Shown here: one piece after another, positions 1 to 5,370 of the stretch
How the letters are laid out: every line of letters starts with the position of its first letter
Position numbering within the stretch: the first letter of the stretch is position 1
The notes under the pieces: generated by a model
What the model was told of the DNA's origin: nothing
Databases searched by the model: none
The model's input: the letters and a program-made list of their open reading frames with translations, nothing else
Assembly: GCA_003520205.1 (NCBI GenBank)
Contig: DOVG01000056.1
Location: 1-5,370 of the forward strand
From: Lachnospiraceae bacterium
GTDB lineage: Bacteria > Bacillota > Clostridia > Lachnospirales > Lachnospiraceae
Direction: 5' to 3'
Length of the DNA: 5,370 bases
Made by a program: the position numbers and the translations under genes

Positions 1-992
1 GGATACTGGAATCCACGACCGTTAGCATCACCTTCGATCATTATCTCGATGAATGCCTTATTTACCATATCCATTTCCTTCTGGCACTCGCCATAAGTAA
101 AGTCTACCTGCTTTCCACCTACCCAGCAGTTTTCTTCTTTCATATCATTAGGAACTACCCAGTCCAGAGTAATATTTGTGAAAGGTGACTGTGTTCCCCA
201 TCTTGATGGTGTATTAACACCAAAGATAAATGACTGAATGCACTGTTTAACTTCTTTCTGTGTCAGTTTATCTACTTTTACAAAAGGAGCAAGATATGTA
301 TCAAATGAAGAAAATGCCTGAGCTCCAGCCCATTCATTCTGCATTATGCCAAGGAAATTAACCATCTGATTGCAAAGAGTTGACAGATGTCCTGCAGGTG
401 CTGAAGTAATCTTTCCAGGAACTCCACCAAGCCCTTCCTGAATAAGCTGCTTAAGTGACCATCCTGCGCAATAACCTGTAAGCATACTCAGGTCATGAAT
501 ATGTATAGCTGCACTTCTGTGAGCGTCTGCTATATCCTGATCGTATATCTCACTTAACCAGTAATTTGCTGTTATAGCTCCGGAATTAGACAGAATAAGA
601 CCACCAACACTATATGTTACTGTTGAGTTTTCCTTAACACGCCAATCATTTATCTGAAGATAATTATCAACTATATCCTTATAGTTGAGCATAGCGCTCT
701 TGACATTACGCACCTTCTCACGCTGCTTACGATAAAGGATGTATGCCTTTGCTACATCTGTGTAGCCTGCTTCTGACAGGATTTTCTCTGCACTATCCTG
801 AATATCCTCAACTGAAATTACATCATTCTTTATTTTCTCTTCAAAGTCACTGGTAACGCGAAGGGCAAGCATATCTATTACACTTGGATGATACTGCCTC
901 TCACATGCGATAAATGCCTTCTCAATAGCCGAACTTATCTTTGATACATCAAAATCAACATTAACCCCATCACGTTTTAATACTCGATACAT
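1..992 (-). CDS. nrdD: Anaerobic (class III) ribonucleoside-triphosphate reductase, N-terminal 330 codons; 3' end outside the window
   Basis: NrdD is a cytoplasmic glycyl-radical enzyme that reduces ribonucleoside triphosphates to deoxynucleotides without oxygen. The frame is open from the ATG at 992-990 to the left edge. Residues about 3-95 form an ATP-cone, the allosteric ATP/dATP-binding domain: it begins MYRVLKRDG and contains VEDIQD and AYILYRKQRE. The catalytic barrel follows, with HIHDL at residues 164-168 and YCAGW with Cys175, which matches the conserved cysteine at the same place in E. coli NrdD. The visible part ends in MIEGDANGRGFQY, a family-typical stretch. The thiyl-radical cysteine, zinc cysteines and C-terminal glycyl-radical loop would lie beyond the window. 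The start is supported by AGGGGAGG (complement of 1001-1008) eight bases upstream. nrdG lies 178 bases upstream, and the gap carries NrdR-like boxes and a promoter, so nrdD probably has its own regulated transcript. Identity is certain at family level; activity cannot be judged from the N-terminal half. Confidence 0.96.
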   Translation of the reverse strand, partial: MYRVLKRDGVNVDFDVSKISSAIEKAFIACERQYHPSVIDMLALRVTSDFEEKIKNDVISVEDIQDSAEKILSEAGYTDVAKAYILYRKQREKVRNVKSAMLNYKDIVDNYLQINDWRVKENSTVTYSVGGLILSNSGAITANYWLSEIYDQDIADAHRSAAIHIHDLSMLTGYCAGWSLKQLIQEGLGGVPGKITSAPAGHLSTLCNQMVNFLGIMQNEWAGAQAFSSFDTYLAPFVKVDKLTQKEVKQCIQSFIFGVNTPSRWGTQSPFTNITLDWVVPNDMKEENCWVGGKQVDFTYGECQKEMDMVNKAFIEIMIEGDANGRGFQY

Positions 993-1067
993 TAATGGTT
1001 CCTCCCCTTTTTATTTATATAAATTTACTCAATTAATTATCCTTTATTACAAAGGCTCGTAAGTAAG

Positions 1068-1095
1068 ATAGTATCACAAATAAAAAAAATGTCAA
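1068..1095 (-). promoter_or_regulatory. Sigma-A-type promoter of nrdD
   Basis: On the minus strand a perfect -35 hexamer TTGACA (1095-1090) is followed after 16 bases by TACTAT (1073-1068). A TG at 1076-1075 one base before it makes an extended -10. The start of transcription would fall near 1061, leaving a leader of about 68 bases before the nrdD ATG. The -35 hexamer lies inside the nearer NrdR-like box, which suits repression by steric block. The assignment rests on consensus match and position only. Confidence 0.72.
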
Positions 1096-1134
1096 TATCT
1101 AGTATTCGATTTTTTTCGCAAATACTAGATATTG
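1082..1134 (-). repeat. Perfect 14-bp inverted repeat made by the two NrdR-like boxes, with a T8 run: possible nrdG terminator/attenuator
   Basis: CAATATCTAGTATT at 1093-1106 is repeated in inverse at 1121-1134 without a mismatch, around a 14-base spacer. In the spacer, CGA (1107-1109) and TCG (1116-1118) can add three pairs, with a two-base bulge. Read on the minus strand, the hairpin is followed three bases later by eight T (1089-1082), the layout of an intrinsic terminator for the nrdG transcript, which ends 36 bases before the stem. The stem has only three G/C pairs out of 14, so termination may be weak. The primary explanation is a pair of oppositely oriented operators; a terminator role is inference. 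Confidence 0.5.
1090..1105. promoter_or_regulatory. NrdR-like box 1, overlapping the nrdD -35
   Basis: The 16 bases read tgtCAATATCTAGtat on the plus strand. The central ten match nine positions of the known NrdR core CwAtATaTwG; the outer bases match poorly. NrdR is a zinc-ribbon/ATP-cone repressor of ribonucleotide reductase genes in most bacteria. The site covers the -35 hexamer of the nrdD promoter. The nrdR gene itself is not in the window. Confidence 0.72.
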
Positions 1135-1137
1135 TAC
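1122..1137. promoter_or_regulatory. NrdR-like box 2, upstream member of the pair
   Basis: The plus strand reads ataCTAGATATTGtac, again with nine of ten core positions fitting CwAtATaTwG. Its centre is 32 bp from that of box 1, about three helical turns, so both sites face the same side of the DNA. Tandem boxes at whole-turn spacing ahead of nrd genes are the usual arrangement for NrdR. It lies just upstream of the -35, as expected for cooperative repressor binding. Confidence 0.7.
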
Positions 1138-1170
1138 ATTTTTTATAAAACCCTCTATCATTTTACTTGA

Positions 1171-1884
1171 TTAAACGCCTCTGATTTCGGCATTTTTTAC
1201 ATATGGGGCAACTATATCCAGAAATCTGTTCATTTCTTCCTTTGTACATCCTTCAAGTCCGGCATAAGGAACTGTCTCACGGTCAACGAATTCCTGAAGA
1301 TAATATCTGCCCGCTCCCTTAATCAGTTGTGCTATACCTTTAAATGAATCCTCATTATGAAACTGCTTGACAACTGTAGTTCTGAATTCGTAGTCAAACC
1401 CTGCAGCATCATCCTGACTTTTACCATTACTAATCAGGTACTCTATACTTTCTCTTATTCTGGAAATATCAAATCCCGGAAGTCCTATGGTTTCACCATA
1501 TCTCTCCGGTGAATTCTTAACATCCATTGCCACATAATCCACAAGTCCTTCTTCCAGAATCTTCTTAAGCTCATCAGGATGATTTCCATTTGTATCCAGC
1601 TTTATCAGAAATCCCATATCCCTGATTTTCTTCATCACTTCAGCAAGATCTTTTCTCATAAGAGGCTCTCCGCCCGTAAAGGCAACTCCATCCAGAAGCC
1701 CTACTCTTCCTTCAAGAAAAGATATCAGTTCAGTATCATCCATCACTGCCTGAGCCGACATATCTACAAGCTCCCAGTTATGACAGAAGGGACATCTCAT
1801 ATCACATCCTCCAAGAAAAACAGTACACGCCACTTTTCCCGGAAAATCAAGTAATGTCATTTTCTGCAATCCATGTATATACAT
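1171..1884 (-). CDS. nrdG: Anaerobic ribonucleoside-triphosphate reductase activating protein (radical SAM)
   Basis: NrdG uses a [4Fe-4S] cluster and S-adenosylmethionine to generate the glycyl radical on NrdD. The 237-residue protein carries the radical-SAM cluster motif CxxxCxxC as Cys27, Cys31 and Cys34 in GGCDMRCPFCHN, and the SAM-binding GGEP at residues 71-74. The opening (MYIHGLQKMTLLDFPGKVAC) and the length fit the longer NrdG2-type activases of clostridia and archaea rather than the roughly 155-residue E. coli form. The ATG at 1884-1882 has AAGGA (complement of 1891-1895) six bases upstream. It starts 43 bases after the peptidase-RNase H gene with no clear terminator between them, so the two are probably co-transcribed. 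It precedes nrdD, the reverse of the common nrdD-nrdG order. The neighbouring nrdD makes it very unlikely to be an activase for another glycyl-radical enzyme. Confidence 0.93.
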   Translation of the reverse strand: MYIHGLQKMTLLDFPGKVACTVFLGGCDMRCPFCHNWELVDMSAQAVMDDTELISFLEGRVGLLDGVAFTGGEPLMRKDLAEVMKKIRDMGFLIKLDTNGNHPDELKKILEEGLVDYVAMDVKNSPERYGETIGLPGFDISRIRESIEYLISNGKSQDDAAGFDYEFRTTVVKQFHNEDSFKGIAQLIKGAGRYYLQEFVDRETVPYAGLEGCTKEEMNRFLDIVAPYVKNAEIRGV

Positions 1885-1927
1885 ATCTCATCCTTTCATC
1901 CTGTCATGAAAAAACTTTACATATCTA

Positions 1928-3550
1928 TTATATTCCAAGCGCTGCTCTGGCAAGTTCATCCGCTTTATCATTTCCCATATTACCCGAATGTCCTTTTACC
2001 TTATGAAAATGTACCGTTAGTTCTTTAGCAGCTTCATCGTAGAATCTCTTATAAGCCTTTGTTCCCTCTTTATTAGTCTTCCAGAGTCCTACAGCCCATT
2101 TCTCTATTCCCTCATAGTCATAGTACATATCAAGACTTTTTATACCATGATCCACGCAGTACTTTATGGCATGCATGGAACCTTCTATCTCTCCGGCAAC
2201 ATTCCACATCGTTTTCAATTCTTCATCCTGAAAACTCTTCGATATCTCTATCAGTTGTCCATTATGAAGAAGTATTACACCACATGCATATCTGCCTGAT
2301 GCTTTATCAAAGCTTCCATCTACATAGCACACAGCTTCGGATTTTCTGTTATGTTCAAGAAAATCTGCAAGAACACTATCCTTCTCCCTGTCAAACACTT
2401 TGATATCATCTGACTTGTTGTCTATTTTATCTTCTGATGAATTATTCTTATCCTCAAAATCATATCTGATCTGAGTCATATTTCCAGTGAAACTGACATC
2501 TGCAAGAGTCCCACATATAATCGGCATCATAGGAGGCAGATGTCCTATATCAAGGTCCATAACAATCGGAACATTAAGCTCTTTAAGTATATCTGTTACG
2601 GCACTATACTGATTTACTCCAAGTGCTTCTTCTCCGAAATGTAAAGGTCTTCCGAACATAAATCCCTTCACATATCTGAACCACCCGGCTTCTCTCATCT
2701 GCCAGAGCGCTCTTCTCATAGACAGCATATCCAGGTCACAGGATTCTATAAACCAGATGATACCATCATCTCTATACTTCTCAAGAAATTCATTTACTCT
2801 GTCATACTTTGTTCCTACCAGAAGTGAAAGCAGATCCAGACATCCTCCCAAAAGTCTGCCTTTAATCTCGATTCTCTCCTTAAAATCATCTCCTGATACT
2901 GTGCCATTATTATTTTCAGGAAGATAGTACTGATTAACTGTTCTCTCATTTACCTGATACGGTGTAAGCGGATCTGTTTCCGCCTGACTCTTTTCACTGA
3001 AGTCATCGGAGTCTTCATCATACTCTTCCTTCTCCCACATATCATAGCCTGTAACAGTATCAATTTCTCCTGAAAGAAGTTTAAATGCATCTTCCACGGA
3101 TTTATGCCATGGCTCTCTTCCAAATGCAGGAGCACACGGACCATATATAGCTGCTGTATCCGCAAGAACAGCCGAAAGAAATACATAATTCGTATTATCA
3201 GAATATCCCATATACCATTTAGGACGGCTCTTCTTAATGGCATCAAAGTCTATAAAAGGTACTACCTCGCACATCAGTTCTCCGCCGCCACAGGTAATTA
3301 TCACATCTGAATCAGCTCCGGAATCAGTCATTGCAGCATTCAGTTCAGCTCCACATAAAGAAGGCTTATTACTTATGCCTATTCCCGAATCACTATAGCA
3401 GTTCGGTCCCAACCAGATCTTATATCCCATTTGTTCAAATAGTCTGATAGCATTTTCAAATCTGGTTTTATACGGTTCTATAGCACATCCAAATGATGGA
3501 GCTATGAAGCCTATAGTTCCTCCCTTTTTAAGAGGTTCAGGATATCTCAT
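1928..3550 (-). CDS. Fusion protein: S66 serine peptidase (LD-carboxypeptidase/MccF-like) with C-terminal RNase HI domain
   Basis: This is one uninterrupted frame of 540 residues. Residues 1-365 are an S66 peptidase; the family cleaves L,D-bonds in cytoplasmic murein tetrapeptides (LdcA) or inactivates microcin C-like peptide-nucleotides (MccF). The expected triad is present: Ser117 in GYSDNT, Glu269 in WFIES, His337 in DIGHLPP. An acidic, low-complexity insert fills about 171-222. A charged linker (366-403) leads to an RNase HI domain with Asp411 (YVDGSF), Glu454 (NVAGEI), Asp478 (YYDYEGIEKW), His521 (KGHSG) and Asp531 (ADELARAA), matching the D-E-D-H-D set of E. coli RNase HI. That half most resembles the catalytic domain of Firmicutes viroplasmin-type RNases H, which cut RNA in RNA/DNA hybrids. 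No signal peptide or membrane segment is seen, so it is cytoplasmic. AAGGGAG (complement of 3559-3565) lies eight bases before the ATG. Domain calls are firm; the joint function is unknown. Confidence 0.9.
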   Translation of the reverse strand: MRYPEPLKKGGTIGFIAPSFGCAIEPYKTRFENAIRLFEQMGYKIWLGPNCYSDSGIGISNKPSLCGAELNAAMTDSGADSDVIITCGGGELMCEVVPFIDFDAIKKSRPKWYMGYSDNTNYVFLSAVLADTAAIYGPCAPAFGREPWHKSVEDAFKLLSGEIDTVTGYDMWEKEEYDEDSDDFSEKSQAETDPLTPYQVNERTVNQYYLPENNNGTVSGDDFKERIEIKGRLLGGCLDLLSLLVGTKYDRVNEFLEKYRDDGIIWFIESCDLDMLSMRRALWQMREAGWFRYVKGFMFGRPLHFGEEALGVNQYSAVTDILKELNVPIVMDLDIGHLPPMMPIICGTLADVSFTGNMTQIRYDFEDKNNSSEDKIDNKSDDIKVFDREKDSVLADFLEHNRKSEAVCYVDGSFDKASGRYACGVILLHNGQLIEISKSFQDEELKTMWNVAGEIEGSMHAIKYCVDHGIKSLDMYYDYEGIEKWAVGLWKTNKEGTKAYKRFYDEAAKELTVHFHKVKGHSGNMGNDKADELARAALGI

Positions 3551-3593
3551 TTTTAAGTCTCCCTTCTTATATTCATCTAATGCCTCAGTGATT

Positions 3594-3627
3594 TATAAAT
3601 AACACCTGAAGGTTTCCCCTCAGGTGT
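3594..3627 (-). terminator. Intrinsic terminator after trpB, GAAA tetraloop
   Basis: Thirteen bases after the trpB stop, the minus strand forms an 11-bp stem (3627-3617 with 3612-3602): ACACCTGAGGG pairs with CCTTCAGGTGT, with one G-U pair, and is closed by a GAAA tetraloop. A T-rich tail TTATTTA follows. It should separate the glutamine synthetase-trpB unit from the peptidase-RNase H gene. No convincing promoter is visible in the roughly 45 bases between it and the next start codon, so the downstream genes either depend on read-through or use a promoter with weak consensus. Confidence 0.86.
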
Positions 3628-3640
3628 CATTAAATTATCT

Positions 3641-5014
3641 CTATCCTTCAACCTTTGGAAGCTTTGCAATTGATGCAGCAATATCTTCATCTGAAGGTAT
3701 ATAATCTGTCATATTTCCATCATTATACTTCTCATAAGCAACCATATCGAAGTATCCTGTTCCTGTAAGACCAAATACAATAGTCTTTTCTTCACCTGTC
3801 TCTTTACACTTAAGAGCCTCATCTATAGCAGCTCTTATGGCATGTGAGCTCTCTGGTGCAGGAAGGATTCCCTCTACTCTTGCAAACTGTTCAGCTGCTT
3901 CAAATACAGCAGTCTGCTCAACACTTCTGGCTTCCATATAACCATCATGATACAGCTGAGAAAGAGTTGAACTCATTCCATGGAATCTAAGACCTCCTGC
4001 ATGATTCGGTGAAGGTATGAAACTGCTTCCAAGTGTATACATCTTGGCAAGCGGACAAATCATTCCTGTATCACAGAAATCATAAGCATATGTACCTCTA
4101 GTAAAGCTTGGACATGAAGCAGGCTCAACAGCAATGATTCTGTAATCAGCCTCTCCTCTAAGCTTTTCTCCCATAAATGGAGCAATAAGACCGCCCAGAT
4201 TCGAACCGCCTCCTGCACATCCGATTATCATATCAGGTTTAATACCATACTTATCAAGTGCAGCCTTTGTCTCAAGACCAATAACAGACTGATGAAGCAG
4301 TACCTGATTAAGCACGCTACCAAGAACATATCTGTATCCGGGATTCTTTGTAGCCACTTCAACAGCTTCTGATATGGCACAGCCAAGACTTCCTGTTGTT
4401 CCCGGATGTTCAGCAAGTATCTTCTTGCCTACTTCTGTAGTTTCTGATGGTGAAGGAGTAACACTTGCACCATATGTTCTCATAACTTCTCTTCTAAAAG
4501 GTTTCTGCTCATAAGAAACCTTAACCATAAATACCTTGCAGTCCAGATCAAAATATGAACAAGCCATAGAAAGCGCTGTTCCCCACTGACCGGCTCCGGT
4601 CTCAGTTGTAACACCCTTAAGCCCCTGCTTCTTAGCATAATATGCCTGAGCTATAGCAGAATTAAGCTTATGGCTTCCGCTTGTATTATTTCCTTCAAAC
4701 TTGTAATAAATCTTCGCCGGTGTACCCAGTTTTTTCTCAAGACAATAAGCTCTTACAAGTGGAGATGGTCTATACATCTTATAGAATTCTCTGATTTCTT
4801 CAGGAATAGCTATATATGGTGTAGTATCATCCAGCTCCTGCTTTACCAGTTCTTCACAGAAGATAGGTGTAAGTTCTTCAGCTGTAAGAGGTTTTCCCGT
4901 TCCAGGGTTAAGCAGTGGTGCAGGTTTAACCTTCATATCTGCTCTTAAGTTATACCATGAATCAGGCATTTCACTTTCTTTCAGATAGATTTTGTACGGA
5001 ATTTCATTTGACAT
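3641..5014 (-). CDS. trpB: Tryptophan synthase beta chain, TrpB2 type (PLP enzyme)
   Basis: TrpB joins indole and L-serine to make tryptophan, using pyridoxal phosphate. The 457-residue protein is of the longer TrpB2 class: it has an N-terminal extension of about 80 residues before the core, and the signature ETGAGQWG (138-145) where classical TrpB1 has ETGAGQHG. Lys116 in GSHKLNSA is the PLP lysine, Glu138 the catalytic acid, GGGSNLGG (268-275) binds the cofactor phosphate, and GLTGTGYFD lies at 415-423. AAAGGAG (complement of 5024-5030) sits nine bases before the ATG. No trpA or other trp gene is adjacent. TrpB2 enzymes are often encoded outside trp operons and are thought to salvage free indole or work without the classical alpha-subunit contact. 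The gene starts 30 bases after the glutamine synthetase stop and is probably in its operon. A different beta-replacement activity cannot be excluded by sequence alone. Confidence 0.93.
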   Translation of the reverse strand: MSNEIPYKIYLKESEMPDSWYNLRADMKVKPAPLLNPGTGKPLTAEELTPIFCEELVKQELDDTTPYIAIPEEIREFYKMYRPSPLVRAYCLEKKLGTPAKIYYKFEGNNTSGSHKLNSAIAQAYYAKKQGLKGVTTETGAGQWGTALSMACSYFDLDCKVFMVKVSYEQKPFRREVMRTYGASVTPSPSETTEVGKKILAEHPGTTGSLGCAISEAVEVATKNPGYRYVLGSVLNQVLLHQSVIGLETKAALDKYGIKPDMIIGCAGGGSNLGGLIAPFMGEKLRGEADYRIIAVEPASCPSFTRGTYAYDFCDTGMICPLAKMYTLGSSFIPSPNHAGGLRFHGMSSTLSQLYHDGYMEARSVEQTAVFEAAEQFARVEGILPAPESSHAIRAAIDEALKCKETGEEKTIVFGLTGTGYFDMVAYEKYNDGNMTDYIPSDEDIAASIAKLPKVEG

Positions 5015-5044
5015 TTCTTTTTTCTCCTTTGTATAACTTATGAA

Positions 5045-5370
5045 CTAATTAACACTGAACAGAAGCTGTCCATAACTTGGGAATGGCCAGTCTCTCTGAG
5101 ATGTGAGCATTTCTGCTTCATCTACATATTTTCTAAGCACATCCATCTTTGGAAGCATCTCGTCTCTTACAAATTCTGATGACCTGAATACATCTTCCAG
5201 CGTTTTAAACTCAGCAAGCGCACCTTCCAGATCTATAACGCTGTCCATGATACTGTCTGTAAGTTCTGAAAGTCGTTCCATAGTTGAAACCTCATAATTA
5301 CACTTTACAGTGCTGCTCACCTGTCTCATCAGTACTGTAGTCTGAGACAATCTGTACAGATATCTTTCTA
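5045..5370 (-). CDS. glnN: Glutamine synthetase type III, C-terminal 107 residues; 5' end outside the window
   Basis: Glutamine synthetase makes glutamine from glutamate, ammonia and ATP; type III enzymes are large (about 700 residues) and common in anaerobic Clostridia and Bacteroidetes. Only the end is visible: a helical, charged region followed by MDVLRKYVDEAEMLTSQRDW and then PFPSYGQLLFSVN, matching the type III C-terminus with its pattern of an M..LR..VDE.E helix, a WPFP.Y turn and an LLF ending. None of the catalytic domain is in the window, so the call rests on this tail alone. The frame stays open to the right edge; a TTG at 5350 is an internal leucine codon, not a start. The TAG stop lies 30 bases before trpB, with no terminator between, so both are probably on one transcript. 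Confidence 0.82.
   Translation of the reverse strand, partial: ERYLYRLSQTTVLMRQVSSTVKCNYEVSTMERLSELTDSIMDSVIDLEGALAEFKTLEDVFRSSEFVRDEMLPKMDVLRKYVDEAEMLTSQRDWPFPSYGQLLFSVN

Noticed and set aside
1579..1854. Open frame of 91 codons on the plus strand, antisense to nrdG
   Set aside because: It overlaps well-supported nrdG entirely, has no recognisable motif and an odd basic, Ser/His-rich composition typical of antisense frames.
1894..1911. Short inverted repeat TTTCAT/ATGAAA just before nrdG, touching its ribosome binding site
   Set aside because: Six A/T-rich pairs with a six-base loop and no T run on the minus-strand side; too weak to call a terminator or translational switch.
2950..3246. 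98-codon minus-strand frame overlapping the fusion gene
   Set aside because: Shifted-frame reading of the S66 region. The true frame runs unbroken through it with catalytic Ser117 intact, so it is not evidence for a frameshift.
3104..3310. Open frame of 68 codons on the plus strand inside the S66 domain
   Set aside because: Antisense to a conserved peptidase region; no motif and no separate promoter seen.
3551..3593. Possible promoter for the peptidase-RNase H gene
   Set aside because: TATAAG and TATAAA-like strings occur, but none has a -35 at proper spacing, and one would place the transcription start on the ribosome binding site.
4228..4416. 62-codon minus-strand frame inside trpB
   Set aside because: Alternate frame of a conserved PLP enzyme, without motif or its own context.
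4670..4948. 92-codon plus-strand frame antisense to the trpB N-terminal region
   Set aside because: Shadow of a conserved coding region; Cys/Phe/Ser-rich with no domain.
5103..5297. 64-codon plus-strand frame antisense to the glutamine synthetase tail
   Set aside because: Serine-rich translation arises from the complement of an acidic helical region; no support as a gene.
5348..5350. TTG as a possible start for a separate 101-residue protein
   Set aside because: The frame continues upstream to the window edge with family-like sequence (ERYLYRLSQTT), and the residues match the end of type III glutamine synthetase.

Overview
The window looks like core chromosome of an anaerobic, low-GC Gram-positive bacterium, most probably a Lachnospiraceae-type Clostridia (Butyrivibrio/Roseburia/Lachnospira relatives). 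This is inferred from a class III (oxygen-sensitive) ribonucleotide reductase, a type III glutamine synthetase, a clostridial radical-SAM NrdG, strong AGGAG-type ribosome binding sites and AT-rich intergenic DNA. No mobile element, CRISPR array, tRNA or rRNA was seen. Every gene lies on the minus strand, so transcription runs from right to left.

In order of transcription: (1) 5370-5045, the C-terminal end of a type III glutamine synthetase whose start lies outside the window. (2) 5014-3641, a complete TrpB2-type tryptophan synthase beta chain only 30 bases downstream, with no trpA beside it. A strong GAAA-tetraloop terminator at 3594-3627 ends this unit. (3) 3550-1928, a 540-residue protein that joins an S66 serine peptidase (LD-carboxypeptidase/MccF-like) to a C-terminal RNase HI domain; all expected catalytic residues of both halves are present. 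(4) 1884-1171, nrdG, the radical-SAM activase, 43 bases downstream of the fusion gene. (5) 992-1, the first 330 codons of nrdD, the class III reductase itself, running off the left edge.

The 178-base gap between nrdG and nrdD is the main regulatory region. It holds two NrdR-like boxes 32 bp apart (centre to centre), in opposite orientation, so that they also form a perfect 14-bp inverted repeat. The nrdD-proximal box overlaps the -35 hexamer of a good sigma-A-type promoter. On the nrdG transcript the same repeat can fold into a hairpin followed by eight U, so it may also end or attenuate nrdG transcription.

The most unusual item is the S66 peptidase-RNase H fusion. Its RNase H half resembles the catalytic domain of the viroplasmin-type RNases H of Firmicutes, but the usual N-terminal hybrid-binding domain has been replaced by a peptidase. 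Its placement directly ahead of nrdG puts an RNA/DNA-hybrid nuclease beside deoxynucleotide synthesis. A functional link is inference only.
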